Positions 8,691-16,919 of a stretch of DNA of 64,000 nt are shown here, in pieces (position 1 is the first letter of the stretch; each line of letters begins with the position of its first letter). Origin of the DNA: Rhizobium mongolense subsp. loessense (GTDB taxonomy: Bacteria > Pseudomonadota > Alphaproteobacteria > Rhizobiales > Rhizobiaceae); the NCBI RefSeq assembly GCF_900099775.1, contig NZ_FMTM01000006.1, positions 309,337 to 373,336 of the forward strand, in the 5' to 3' direction. Position numbers and translations under genes: made by a program. The notes below the pieces were generated by a model that searched no databases, had not been told where the DNA came from, and saw nothing but the letters and a program-made list of their open reading frames with translations.

Positions 8691-9788
8691 ATGGCTCCCT
8701 TTCTACGCATCCTCGGCATCGAAACAAGCTGCGACGAGACTGCCGCGGCTGTCGTCGAACGCGATGCGGACGGGCGTTCGAAGGTGCTTTCGGACGTCGT
8801 CTTGAGCCAATTGGACGAGCATAGCGCCTATGGTGGCGTGGTGCCAGAGATAGCCGCGCGTGCCCATGTCGAGGCACTCGATACGCTGATCGACGAGGCG
8901 TTAAAGCGCGCCAATGTGTCGCTCTGCGAAGTCGATGCGATTGCTGCGACCTCCGGGCCGGGACTGATCGGAGGGCTGCTCGTCGGCCTGATGACCGGCA
9001 AGGCGATCGCCAAGGCCGCCGGCAAGCCGCTTTATGCCGTAAACCACCTCGAAGGCCATGCGCTGACGGCGCGGCTGACGGACGGGCTTTCCTTTCCCTA
9101 CCTGATGCTGCTTGTGTCGGGTGGTCATACGCAGCTCATCCTCGTGCGTGACATTGGCCAATACGAACGCTGGGGAACGACGATCGACGATGCGCTCGGC
9201 GAGGCCTTCGACAAGACGGCGAAGCTGCTCGGGCTGCCTTATCCCGGCGGACCCCAGGTGGAGGAGGCAGCGAAGACGGGTAACCCGGACCGCTTCGATT
9301 TCCCGCGGCCGCTCGTCGGTGAAGCGCGGCTCGATTTCTCCTTTTCGGGATTGAAGACGGCGGTCCGCCAGACCGCGACGGATATCGCACCGCTGACGGA
9401 GCAGGACGTCGCCGATATCTGCGCTTCATTTCAGAGGGCGATTTCGAGGACTCTGAAGGATCGCATCGGCCGTGGATTACAGCGGTTCACGGCGGAGTTT
9501 CCGCATCTAAACGAGCAGCCGGCCCTGGTGGTCGCGGGCGGTGTCGCCGCCAACCTCGAAGTACGCGCCACGCTCCAGGCGCTCTGTGACAAATACGCCT
9601 TCCGCTTCATCGCGCCGCCGCTGAGATTGTGCACCGACAATGCGGTTATGATCGCCTGGGCTGGCCTCGAGCGCATGGCGACAGGCGTTGCGCCGGATGA
9701 TCTCGATGTGCAGCCGCGCTCGCGCTGGCCGTTGGATTCGAATGCGGAAGCGCTGATCAGCTACGGAAAGCGGGGAGCAAAGTCATGA
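8691..9788 (+). CDS. tsaD: tRNA threonylcarbamoyltransferase TsaD
   Basis: A 365-residue TsaD (Gcp/YgjD) protein, which transfers the threonylcarbamoyl group to A37 of ANN-decoding tRNAs together with TsaB and TsaE. The N-terminal ILGIETSCDETAAAVV is diagnostic. The metal-binding HLEGH is at residues 119-123, and SGGHTQLILV and GGVAANLEVR follow. The open frame extends far upstream as antisense to hemC, but homology begins at the ATG at 8691. Its stop overlaps the gpsA start by 4 bases (ATGA). Confidence 0.95.
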   Translation: MAPFLRILGIETSCDETAAAVVERDADGRSKVLSDVVLSQLDEHSAYGGVVPEIAARAHVEALDTLIDEALKRANVSLCEVDAIAATSGPGLIGGLLVGLMTGKAIAKAAGKPLYAVNHLEGHALTARLTDGLSFPYLMLLVSGGHTQLILVRDIGQYERWGTTIDDALGEAFDKTAKLLGLPYPGGPQVEEAAKTGNPDRFDFPRPLVGEARLDFSFSGLKTAVRQTATDIAPLTEQDVADICASFQRAISRTLKDRIGRGLQRFTAEFPHLNEQPALVVAGGVAANLEVRATLQALCDKYAFRFIAPPLRLCTDNAVMIAWAGLERMATGVAPDDLDVQPRSRWPLDSNAEALISYGKRGAKS

Positions 9789-10768
9789 GCGAACGGATTG
9801 CCATCGTTGGCGCAGGCGCGTTCGGAACGGCGCTTGCCGCAGTCATTGCGCTCACCGGCCGCAGCCAAGTCACTCTCGTTGGCCGCGACCCGGTGCTGAT
9901 GGCCGATCTGAAAGCCGAACGGCTGCATGATGCCGTTCTTCCCGGAATTGAACTGCCGGAAGCACTGGAATTCTCGGCAGAAGCCGATTCGATCGACGAT
10001 GCCGATATCGTGCTTTTCGCCATGCCTTCGCAGGCGCAGGCGGATGCGGCCCGGCAGTATGGCCCTTACCTCGCCAGGGACGCGATCGTCGTAACCTGTG
10101 CCAAGGGAATCGAGCGGGCGACCGGCAATTTGTTGACAGACATGTTGGAGCGCGAATTGCCGCAGCATCGCGTCGCGGTACTTTCGGGGCCGGGTTTTGC
10201 ATCCGACATCGCCAAAGGATTGCCGACCGCCATGGTAATTGCGGCATCGGACGTGGCTGTTGCCGAGCGGCTGGCGCAGGCGATTTCGGGCAGGACCTTC
10301 CGGCTCTATCCGTCGTCTGACCGTATCGGCGTGCAGCTTGGTGGTGCGCTGAAGAATGTATTGGCGATCGCCTGTGGTATCGTCGAAGGCTGCGGCATCG
10401 GCGATTCTGCGCGCGCAGCGCTGATCGCGCGCGGGCTGGCGGAAATGTCGCGCCTCGTCGTTGCCAAGGGCGGGCAGGCAGATACGGTGCGCGGGCTTTC
10501 CGGGCTGGGCGATCTTGTCCTGACGGCGACGAGCCATCAGTCGCGCAACCTGCGCTTCGGCATTGCGCTTGGCCGCGGTGAAAAGGCCGATCCTTTGCAA
10601 GGCGAATTGGTGGAAGGTGCCTTTGCGGCGGCCGTCGCCTCGCGGCTGGCGGAAGAGCTCGGCATCGCGATGCCGATCACGGACGCCGTCTCGGCGATCA
10701 TCGAAGGTAAACTCACCATCACCGAGGCCATCGACCAATTGATGACACGTCCGATTACGACCGAATAG
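9785..10768 (+). CDS. gpsA: Glycerol-3-phosphate dehydrogenase [NAD(P)+]
   Basis: GpsA reduces dihydroxyacetone phosphate to sn-glycerol 3-phosphate for phospholipid synthesis. The 327-residue protein has the Rossmann motif GAGAFG at residues 9-14, the CAKGIER segment, GGALKNVLAIACGI with its catalytic lysine, and GLSGLGDLVLTATS. It overlaps tsaD by 4 bases and is followed 9 bases later by a YciI gene, so tsaD-gpsA-YciI-EVE-methyltransferase probably form one operon. Confidence 0.95.
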   Translation: MSERIAIVGAGAFGTALAAVIALTGRSQVTLVGRDPVLMADLKAERLHDAVLPGIELPEALEFSAEADSIDDADIVLFAMPSQAQADAARQYGPYLARDAIVVTCAKGIERATGNLLTDMLERELPQHRVAVLSGPGFASDIAKGLPTAMVIAASDVAVAERLAQAISGRTFRLYPSSDRIGVQLGGALKNVLAIACGIVEGCGIGDSARAALIARGLAEMSRLVVAKGGQADTVRGLSGLGDLVLTATSHQSRNLRFGIALGRGEKADPLQGELVEGAFAAAVASRLAEELGIAMPITDAVSAIIEGKLTITEAIDQLMTRPITTE

Positions 10769-10777
10769 GAGACAGAC

Positions 10778-11071
10778 ATGCTATTTGCCCTTCTCTGCAA
10801 GGACAAGCCGGGGCACCTCAACACACGCATGGAAACGCGCGCGGCGCATTTGGAATATCTGAACAAGCTGAATGCCGAAGGCGCGCTCAGCATGGCCGGA
10901 CCGTTCCTCAACGGTGAAGGCAAGCCCTGCGGCAGCTTGGTCATGGTAAAGGCCGATACGGAGGAAGCGGCCAAGGCATTAGCTGATGCCGATCCCTACG
11001 CGAAGGCCGGACTTTTCGAGAGTGTCGAGATCAAGCCCTTCAACTGGGTCTTCAACAATCCGGAGGCATAA
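10778..11071 (+). CDS. YciI family protein
   Basis: A 97-residue protein of the YciI/YCII family, a small ferredoxin-like fold with a conserved His/Asp pair. Visible family features are LFALLCKDKPGHLNTRMETRAAHLEYL (conserved His in the RAAHLEYL helix), MAGPFL, and DADPYAKAGLFESVEIKPFN. Some relatives catalyse dehalogenation-like chemistry but most have no known substrate. It lies between gpsA and the EVE gene, 2 bases from the latter. A second YciI paralogue lies in the suc operon of this window. Confidence 0.9.
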   Translation: MLFALLCKDKPGHLNTRMETRAAHLEYLNKLNAEGALSMAGPFLNGEGKPCGSLVMVKADTEEAAKALADADPYAKAGLFESVEIKPFNWVFNNPEA

Positions 11072-11073
11072 GG

Positions 11074-11505
11074 ATGGCCCATTGGCTCTATAAATCCGAA
11101 CCTTCCTCCTGGTCCTGGGAGCAGCAGAAGGCGGCAGGCGAAAAAGGGACGGAGTGGACGGGCGTCCGCAATTATCTCGCCCGCAACAACATGCGCGCCA
11201 TGCAGATCGGCGACAGAGGCTTCTTCTACCACTCGAATGACGGCCTGGAGATCGTCGGCATCGTCGAGGTCTGCACGTTGGCGCATCCGGATTCGACGGC
11301 GAAGGGTGACGATCGCTGGGATTGCGTCGACATTCGCGCTGTGTGCGATATGCCCAAGCCCGTGACGCTGAAGGATGTCAAGGCGAATGAGAAACTCTCG
11401 AAAATGGCGCTGGTGACCTCGATGCGCCTTTCGGTCCAGCCGGTGACAGATGACGAGTGGCTCGAAGTCTGCCGCATGGGTGGCCTCGACAATCCGCCGC
11501 GCTGA
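11074..11505 (+). CDS. EVE domain-containing protein
   Basis: A 143-residue protein consisting of one EVE domain, a PUA-like fold related to YTH domains that is thought to recognise modified bases. It starts MAHWLYKSEPSSWSWEQQ and contains TEWTGVRNYLARNNMRAM and IGDRGFFYHSN, all typical of the Thy28/EVE family. Stand-alone EVE proteins are frequent next to housekeeping genes in alphaproteobacteria. The TSC pocket cannot be judged for substrate from sequence alone. Confidence 0.9.
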   Translation: MAHWLYKSEPSSWSWEQQKAAGEKGTEWTGVRNYLARNNMRAMQIGDRGFFYHSNDGLEIVGIVEVCTLAHPDSTAKGDDRWDCVDIRAVCDMPKPVTLKDVKANEKLSKMALVTSMRLSVQPVTDDEWLEVCRMGGLDNPPR

Positions 11506-11510
11506 CTGCA

Positions 11511-12158
11511 TTGAAGACCGACCCGGAAATCTTCATCCGTGCCAATACGAAACTGATCGCGCCGCCGCATGTGCCGGAAATCCGGTTGCACCTGGCGAAC
11601 GAAGCCCATGAGCTTTGGCTTAAGACGGAGGAGGAACTGGCCGAGATCGGCCTGCCGCCGCCGTTCTGGGCCTTTGCCTGGGCGGGCGGGCAGGGACTTG
11701 CGCGATATATTCTCGACCATCCGGAGAAGGTGCGGACTAAGCGCGTTTTCGACTTCGCAACAGGTTCGGGTATCGTCGCGATCGCGGCGAAGATGGCGGG
11801 TGCGGTGGCGGTAAAGGCGGCGGATATCGATCCATGGGCTGAAACGGCCGTGCGGCTCAATGCTGCTGCCAACGGGGTCTCGGTCGATTTCAGCGGCGCC
11901 GATTTCGTCGGCAAGCCCGTCCATGCCGATATCGTCCTGGCGGGCGACGTGTTCTATGACCGCGTCTTTGCGGACGCCCTCGTTCCGTGGTTCGACCAGC
12001 TGGCCAGTGAAGGCAGGGAGGTTCTGGTCGGCGATCCGGGACGGGCCTATTTGCCAAAGGAGCGGCTGGAGTTTTGCGCCATCTACGAAGTGCCGGTAAC
12101 GCGGGCGCTCGAAGATAGCGAGAACAAAAAGACAACGGTCTGGCGGTTCAAGGCCTGA
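11511..12158 (+). CDS. SAM-dependent methyltransferase, ETFB lysine/L11 methyltransferase-like
   Basis: A 215-residue class I methyltransferase. The SAM-binding motif I is DFATGSGIVA at residues 81-90, followed by AADIDPWA and a post-I DIVLAGDVFYD. The N-terminal part (IRANTKLIAPPHVPEIRLHL ... PPFWAFAWAGGQ) matches the family that includes ETFB lysine methyltransferase and PrmA-like proteins. The start is uncertain: the TTG at 11511 lies 5 bases past the EVE stop and begins at the conserved MKTDPEIFI. The ATG at 11457 would overlap the EVE gene by 49 bases. Confidence 0.85.
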   Translation: MKTDPEIFIRANTKLIAPPHVPEIRLHLANEAHELWLKTEEELAEIGLPPPFWAFAWAGGQGLARYILDHPEKVRTKRVFDFATGSGIVAIAAKMAGAVAVKAADIDPWAETAVRLNAAANGVSVDFSGADFVGKPVHADIVLAGDVFYDRVFADALVPWFDQLASEGREVLVGDPGRAYLPKERLEFCAIYEVPVTRALEDSENKKTTVWRFKA

Positions 12159-12642
12159 TGACGCAGACGCCGGCCTCGTAGCTGCAAGGATCGGCCTGCA
12201 CGGCAACGTCGATCACTTTGGACCTGGGTTCGAGCGATTCGACCTGCGGCGCACCGTAAAGTGCATAACCGTTCGCCCCGAAATAGGTGCCGCCGTCCGT
12301 TTGGTAAGCATAGGAGCCAGCGTAAGCGCCATCGTAATCATAGTGGAGAGGCCGTGGCGATCCGGCGATAGCGCTGCGGATGCGGTAGCCGTTCGATGAC
12401 GGCGAGAAATGCTTGAGGCGAACATAACGGCTATGGCCGTGGCCATGAGGGCGATGATGGCGATGATGACCACCGAACCAGGGTTTGATGTTGTTTGCCC
12501 ACTTGGCGTTGTTAGCCCACTTGGCGTTGTTTGCCCAATGGGTCACGCCACGATGATGCCCAATACGCTCGCCCGCCGTGGCAGGAAGCGCAATCAGGGC
12601 GCACAACACCAGCGGAAAGACTTTCGACATAGGCTGGAACAT
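12148..12642 (-). CDS. Secreted hypothetical protein with WANNAK repeats
   Basis: No family was recognised. With the start at 12642 (GGAGGT lies 8 bases upstream) the product is 164 residues: a Sec signal peptide (MSKVFPLVLCALIALPATAGE), three tandem WANN(A/I)K hexapeptides, a His/Gly/Arg-rich stretch (GGHHRHHRPHGHGHSRYVRL), a Tyr/Gly-rich middle and a C-terminus with two cysteines (DPCSYEAGVCVIRP). Such composition suggests a small periplasmic or surface protein, possibly metal-binding through the histidines. It converges on the methyltransferase gene with an 11-base overlap of the 3' ends. Confidence 0.7.
   Translation of the reverse strand: MFQPMSKVFPLVLCALIALPATAGERIGHHRGVTHWANNAKWANNAKWANNIKPWFGGHHRHHRPHGHGHSRYVRLKHFSPSSNGYRIRSAIAGSPRPLHYDYDGAYAGSYAYQTDGGTYFGANGYALYGAPQVESLEPRSKVIDVAVQADPCSYEAGVCVIRP
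12484..12537 (-). repeat. Three tandem 18-bp repeats encoding WANN(A/I)K
   Basis: Units at 12484-12501, 12502-12519 and 12520-12537 keep the reading frame and encode WANNIK, WANNAK and WANNAK. The two outer copies differ from the central one by single bases or one codon, which indicates recent duplication. Confidence 0.85.
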
Positions 12643-12953
12643 CAGACGCAACCTCCGGAAATCCAATCGTTAACAAATCGTTAACGCCAGCTTGCGTCAA
12701 AACTGCCTATGTGTCCACTTGAGCGATGAAAAATCAGCATAAAATTTGATCCGCAAAACCCAGTTTCGATTTCCGGCAACTTCCCGGTAACGCGAATCGA
12801 TTAAATTAAAAACAGACAGCAATTGTGCTTGTCGTCGGGGGCTTCGGTGATTAAACGTCGCCGTTGATGCAATGCACACAGACAAATTTGTCATTCCTGT
12901 GGTTGCCTCGAAATGCTCCGAAATCCGGGAGCGCAAGACGCCGCGAGGTTCTG
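12643..12953. other. Intergenic region between the secreted protein gene and sdhC
   Basis: About 310 bases without a supported gene, separating divergent genes. It must hold the promoter of the sdh operon and of the secreted protein gene. The stretch 12731-12815 is AT-rich compared with the neighbourhood. I see no convincing -35/-10 pair or operator, and no RNA gene. Confidence 0.6.
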
Positions 12954-13349
12954 ATGGCGAATGTGACAAATAACCGGCCTCTGTCGCCGCATTTGCAAGT
13001 TTATAAATTAATTCCGACCATGGTCATGTCGATCGTCCATCGTATCACAGGGGCTGCCCTTTATTTCGGCACGCTGCTGATCGCCTGGTGGCTGATCGCG
13101 GCTGCGACCGGTCAGGCTTATTACGACTGGGTGAATTGGGTGCTCGGCAGCATCATCGGCAAGGTCGTCCTGCTTGGTTACACCTGGGCACTGCTTCATC
13201 ACATGCTCGGCGGCCTGCGCCACCTGCTGTGGGACCTCGGCCATGGTTTCGAGAAGGAATTCTCCACCAAGCTCGCCATCGCCAACATCATCGGATCGCT
13301 CTGTCTTACCGTGCTGGTTTGGGTGATCGGCTTTATCATTCGCTTCTGA
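12954..13349 (+). CDS. sdhC: Succinate dehydrogenase cytochrome b556 subunit
   Basis: SdhC anchors the succinate dehydrogenase complex (complex II) in the inner membrane and contributes to the ubiquinone and heme b sites. The 131-residue protein has three predicted transmembrane helices and the family signatures RPLSPHLQVYKL, SIVHRITGAALYFG (ubiquinone-site Ser/Arg, residues 26-30) and LLHHMLGGLRHLLWDLGHG, which carries the likely heme ligand (His82/83). The start at the ATG at 12954 follows a GAGG box; an upstream in-frame ATG at 12864 adds a non-homologous tail. It is the first gene of sdhCDAB. Confidence 0.95.
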   Translation: MANVTNNRPLSPHLQVYKLIPTMVMSIVHRITGAALYFGTLLIAWWLIAAATGQAYYDWVNWVLGSIIGKVVLLGYTWALLHHMLGGLRHLLWDLGHGFEKEFSTKLAIANIIGSLCLTVLVWVIGFIIRF

Positions 13350-13359
13350 GGTCGCTCAC

Positions 13360-13740
13360 ATGGATATGCGTACCCCTCTGGGTAAAGTTCGCGGCCTTGG
13401 CTCGGCCAAGGAAGGCACCGAACACTTCTGGCGTCAGCGCTTGACGGCTGTCGCCAACATCCCGCTCATCGTCTTCTTCGTCATCTTTATGATCGTCTAT
13501 GCCGGCGCCCCTTATGCCGATGTCGTGCATGCGCTGTCGAACCCCTTCGTGGCAGTCATCATGGGACTGATGGTGATTTCCGGCATCATTCACATGCGTC
13601 TTGGCATGCAGGCCATCATCGAGGACTACGTGCACAGCGAAATCGGCAAGCTCGTCTTGCTGATGCTGAACACGTTTTTCGCGATCGCGGTCGCAGGGCT
13701 CTGTCTCTTTGCCATTCTGAAAATCGCTTTCGTAGGATAA
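13360..13740 (+). CDS. sdhD: Succinate dehydrogenase membrane anchor subunit
   Basis: SdhD is the second membrane anchor of complex II. The 126-residue protein has an N-terminal RTPLGKVRGLGSAKEGTEHFW motif typical of alphaproteobacterial SdhD and three hydrophobic helices. The sequence GIIHMRLGMQAIIEDYVH (residues 75-92) contains the heme-ligand histidine and the quinone-site Asp-Tyr pair. It lies 10 bases after sdhC and 7 bases before sdhA. Confidence 0.94.
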   Translation: MDMRTPLGKVRGLGSAKEGTEHFWRQRLTAVANIPLIVFFVIFMIVYAGAPYADVVHALSNPFVAVIMGLMVISGIIHMRLGMQAIIEDYVHSEIGKLVLLMLNTFFAIAVAGLCLFAILKIAFVG

Positions 13741-13747
13741 CCGTATC

Positions 13748-15589
13748 ATGGCACCGACTTCACCCGCTCAGAATGGGAAAGCCTACAAATATGTCGATCA
13801 CTCCTATGATGTGATCGTCGTCGGCGCCGGCGGCGCCGGTCTTCGCGCAACGCTCGGCATGGCCGAGCAGGGTTTCCGCACGGCCTGCATCACCAAAGTA
13901 TTCCCGACCCGCTCGCACACGGTCGCGGCCCAGGGCGGCATCGCCGCCTCGCTGCAGAACATGACGCCGGACAGCTGGCAATGGCACCTCTACGACACGG
14001 TCAAGGGGTCCGACTGGCTGGGCGACGTCGATGCCATGCAGTATCTCGCCATGGAAGCGCCGAAGGCCGTCTATGAGCTCGAGCACTACGGCGTGCCCTT
14101 CTCGCGTAATGAGGAAGGCAAGATCTATCAGCGCCCATTCGGCGGCCATATGCAGAACTACGGCGAAGGCCCCCCGGTGCAGCGCACCTGCGCGGTTGCC
14201 GACCGCACCGGCCACGCCATCCTGCACACGCTTTACGGCCAGTCGCTGCGCTACAATGCCGAGTTCTTCGTCGAATATTTCGCGCTCGACCTCATCATGT
14301 CGGAAGACGGCAGCCGTTGTACCGGCGTTGTTGCCTGGTGCCTCGATGACGGCTCCATCCATCGCTTCGCGGCCAAAATGGTGGTGCTGGCGACCGGCGG
14401 CTACGGCCGTGCCTATTTCTCCGCAACCTCCGCCCATACCTGCACCGGCGACGGCGGCGGCATGGTGGCGCGCGCAGGGCTTCCGCTGCAGGACATGGAA
14501 TTTGTGCAGTTCCATCCCACCGGTATCTACGGCTCCGGCTGTCTGATTACCGAAGGCGCGCGCGGGGAGGGCGGCTATCTCGTCAATTCCGAGGGTGAGC
14601 GGTTCATGGAACGCTACGCGCCGTCGGCCAAGGATCTTGCCTCGCGCGACGTCGTTTCGCGCTGCATGACGTTGGAAATCCGCGAAGGCCGCGGCGTCGG
14701 CAAGAACAAGGATCATATCTTCCTGCATCTGGACCATCTCGACCCGGCTGTTTTGCACGAGCGCCTGCCGGGCATTTCCGAGAGCGCGAAGATTTTTGCT
14801 GGCGTCGATGTGACGCGCGAGCCGATCCCGGTGCTGCCGACCGTCCATTACAACATGGGCGGCATTCCGACGAACTATTGGGGTGAGGTGCTCAACGCCG
14901 ACAGCGCCAATCCGGAACGCGTTATCCCCGGGTTGATGGCCGTCGGCGAGGCGGGCTGTGCTTCGGTGCATGGCGCGAACCGCCTCGGCTCGAACTCACT
15001 GATCGACCTCGTCGTTTTCGGCCGTGCTGCGGCAATCCGTGCCGGCGAGGTCATTGACCGCGCTGCGCCCACCCCGCATCTGAACATCGCTGCCTGTGAC
15101 AAGATCATCGATCGCTTCGATGGTCTTCGCCACGCCAATGGCGCAACGCCGACGGCGCATCTGCGCGAGAAGATGCAACGCGCCATGCAGGAAGATGCCG
15201 CCGTCTTCCGCACCCAGGAGTCGCTGGAATCCGGCTGCAAGCGCATTTCGGCGATCTGGCAGGAAATGTCGGACATCAAGGTCACCGACCGTTCGATGAT
15301 CTGGAATTCCGATCTCGTTGAGACGCTCGAGCTGCAAAACCTGATGGCGAATGCGATCACCACGATCTACGGCGCCGAGGCGCGCAAGGAAAGCCGTGGT
15401 TCGCATGCCCGCGAGGATTACACCGAAGGCGCATACGCTGGCCGCGACGACGTCAACTGGCGCAAGCACACGCTTGCCTGGGTCGGCAATGCCGGCGAGG
15501 TCAAGCTCGACTACCGTCCGGTTCACACCGAGCTCATCTCAGAAGGCATCGATCCCAAGAAGATCGCGCCGAAGGCTCGTGTGTATTGA
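13748..15589 (+). CDS. sdhA: Succinate dehydrogenase flavoprotein subunit
   Basis: SdhA oxidises succinate to fumarate with covalently bound FAD. In this 613-residue protein the dinucleotide motif GAGGAG is at residues 26-31 and SHTVAAQGG places the FAD-linked histidine at residue 57. The substrate-site region FHPTGIYGSGCLITEGARGE and the C-terminal HGANRLGSNSLIDLVVFGR are intact. The C-terminus contains the usual YTEGAYAGRDDVNWRKHTLAW. Full length, no frameshift. It is followed by an unusually long spacer (253 bases) before sdhB. Confidence 0.97.
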   Translation: MAPTSPAQNGKAYKYVDHSYDVIVVGAGGAGLRATLGMAEQGFRTACITKVFPTRSHTVAAQGGIAASLQNMTPDSWQWHLYDTVKGSDWLGDVDAMQYLAMEAPKAVYELEHYGVPFSRNEEGKIYQRPFGGHMQNYGEGPPVQRTCAVADRTGHAILHTLYGQSLRYNAEFFVEYFALDLIMSEDGSRCTGVVAWCLDDGSIHRFAAKMVVLATGGYGRAYFSATSAHTCTGDGGGMVARAGLPLQDMEFVQFHPTGIYGSGCLITEGARGEGGYLVNSEGERFMERYAPSAKDLASRDVVSRCMTLEIREGRGVGKNKDHIFLHLDHLDPAVLHERLPGISESAKIFAGVDVTREPIPVLPTVHYNMGGIPTNYWGEVLNADSANPERVIPGLMAVGEAGCASVHGANRLGSNSLIDLVVFGRAAAIRAGEVIDRAAPTPHLNIAACDKIIDRFDGLRHANGATPTAHLREKMQRAMQEDAAVFRTQESLESGCKRISAIWQEMSDIKVTDRSMIWNSDLVETLELQNLMANAITTIYGAEARKESRGSHAREDYTEGAYAGRDDVNWRKHTLAWVGNAGEVKLDYRPVHTELISEGIDPKKIAPKARVY

Positions 15590-15591
15590 CG

Positions 15592-15807
15592 ATGGGAAAG
15601 TACCTCGGATTAGCTTCGATTATTGCTGCAGTGCGGGCCGTTTTTCCCGTCATGGCGGCGGAGCGCAAAAAATTGCGCGCTCCGGCGGCTTGGCTGCCAC
15701 GGTCGGCAACGAGGTCGGTGTGTGGAAGACAGGCAATGGCTCGCAGCGTGCTCGTTCATCGCTCGCAGCCGGCCACGCTGCTTTCGGTGGTTGTAGGGGT
15801 TGCGTGA
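15592..15807 (+). CDS. Possible small ORF in the sdhA-sdhB spacer
   Basis: A 71-codon frame starting 2 bases after the sdhA stop (MGKYLGLASIIAAVRAVFPV...). The first ~20 residues are mildly hydrophobic, the rest is basic without a recognised family. No clear Shine-Dalgarno box is present other than what coupling to sdhA could supply. A hairpin (15660-15683) lies within it. It may be a leaderless coupled peptide, a decayed gene or simply a spacer; I consider the last most likely. Confidence 0.2.
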   Translation: MGKYLGLASIIAAVRAVFPVMAAERKKLRAPAAWLPRSATRSVCGRQAMARSVLVHRSQPATLLSVVVGVA

Positions 15808-15842
15808 AAACGGAACTCCTGTCGGCAAACTAGGATCTTATC

Positions 15843-16622
15843 ATGGTTGAACTCGCTCTCCCCAAGAACTCTCAGATGCGCGAAGGCAAGGTCTGGCCGA
15901 AGCCGGCGGGTGCGAAGAACACCCGTGAATTTCGCGTCTACCGCTGGAGCCCGGATGATGACCAGAACCCGTCGATCGACACCTTCTATATCGATGTCGA
16001 CGACTGTGGCCCGATGGTTCTCGACGGCCTGCTCTACATCAAGAACAAGATCGATCCGACGTTGACGCTGCGCCGTTCCTGTCGCGAAGGCATCTGCGGT
16101 TCCTGCGCGATGAATATCGACGGCACGAACACGCTGGCCTGCACCAAGGGCATGGATGACATCAAGGGCACGGTTAAAATCTACCCACTGCCGCATTTGC
16201 CGGTGGTGAAGGATCTCGTTCCGGACCTGACGAATTTCTATGCGCAGCACCGCTCGATCGAACCCTGGCTGAAGACCGTATCTCCAGCACCTGCCAAGGA
16301 ATGGAAGCAGAGCCACGAGGATCGCCAGAAGCTCGACGGCCTTTACGAGTGCATTCTCTGCGCCTGCTGCTCGACCTCCTGTCCGAGCTACTGGTGGAAC
16401 GGCGACCGCTATCTCGGCCCGGCCGTCCTGCTGCAGGCCTATCGCTGGCTGATCGACTCCAGAGACGAGGCGACCGGCGAGCGCCTTGACGATCTCGAAG
16501 ATCCGTTCCGGCTTTACCGCTGCCACACGATCATGAACTGCGCGCAGACCTGCCCTAAGGGTCTCAATCCGGCAAAGGCCATTGCCGAGATCAAGAAGAT
16601 GATGGTTGAGCGCCGGGTCTGA
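15843..16622 (+). CDS. sdhB: Succinate dehydrogenase iron-sulfur subunit
   Basis: SdhB passes electrons from FAD to ubiquinone through three iron-sulfur centres. The 259-residue protein has the [2Fe-2S] ligands Cys80, Cys85, Cys88 and Cys100 (SCREGICGSCAMNIDG). The second cluster block is CILCACCSTSC at residues 170-180. The third block is CHTIMNCAQTCPKGLNP, with Cys227, Cys233 and Cys237. It ends the sdhCDAB set and is followed by a GC-rich hairpin. Confidence 0.97.
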   Translation: MVELALPKNSQMREGKVWPKPAGAKNTREFRVYRWSPDDDQNPSIDTFYIDVDDCGPMVLDGLLYIKNKIDPTLTLRRSCREGICGSCAMNIDGTNTLACTKGMDDIKGTVKIYPLPHLPVVKDLVPDLTNFYAQHRSIEPWLKTVSPAPAKEWKQSHEDRQKLDGLYECILCACCSTSCPSYWWNGDRYLGPAVLLQAYRWLIDSRDEATGERLDDLEDPFRLYRCHTIMNCAQTCPKGLNPAKAIAEIKKMMVERRV

Positions 16623-16642
16623 CAGCTGATGCTCGCCAAATG

Positions 16643-16684
16643 CCCGGCGCTGACCATACTGCGCCGGGTACTTCCGGATTTTTT
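16643..16684 (+). terminator. Probable terminator after sdhB
   Basis: Perfect 8-bp arms CCCGGCGC (16643-16650) and GCGCCGGG (16661-16668) with a 10-base loop. The T run (16679-16684) is displaced by 10 bases, so this is a weaker match to an intrinsic terminator than the others in the window. Confidence 0.5.
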
Positions 16685-16919
16685 GCAGGCATCGGTCTGA
16701 ATCCGGCAAAGGATTGTGCAGATCATCACCTTGCTGACAAATTCTATCTGCAGGAAGTTCTCCGACAGGCAAGTTAAATTGCTCCATTTCTGGCATAAGC
16801 ATTGTCGCGAGCAATTTATGGCTGTGCCGACTTGATTAACTAAAGTGAAATACGCTAATTCGAAAATCAGTCTGATGACCAATTCTGTGCTGCAAGAGCG
16901 GACAATCGGGAGCATGATG

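Noticed and set aside
13760..14971. 403-codon frame antisense to sdhA
   Set aside because: Shadow of the flavoprotein gene, rich in His/Arg/Gly with no domain.
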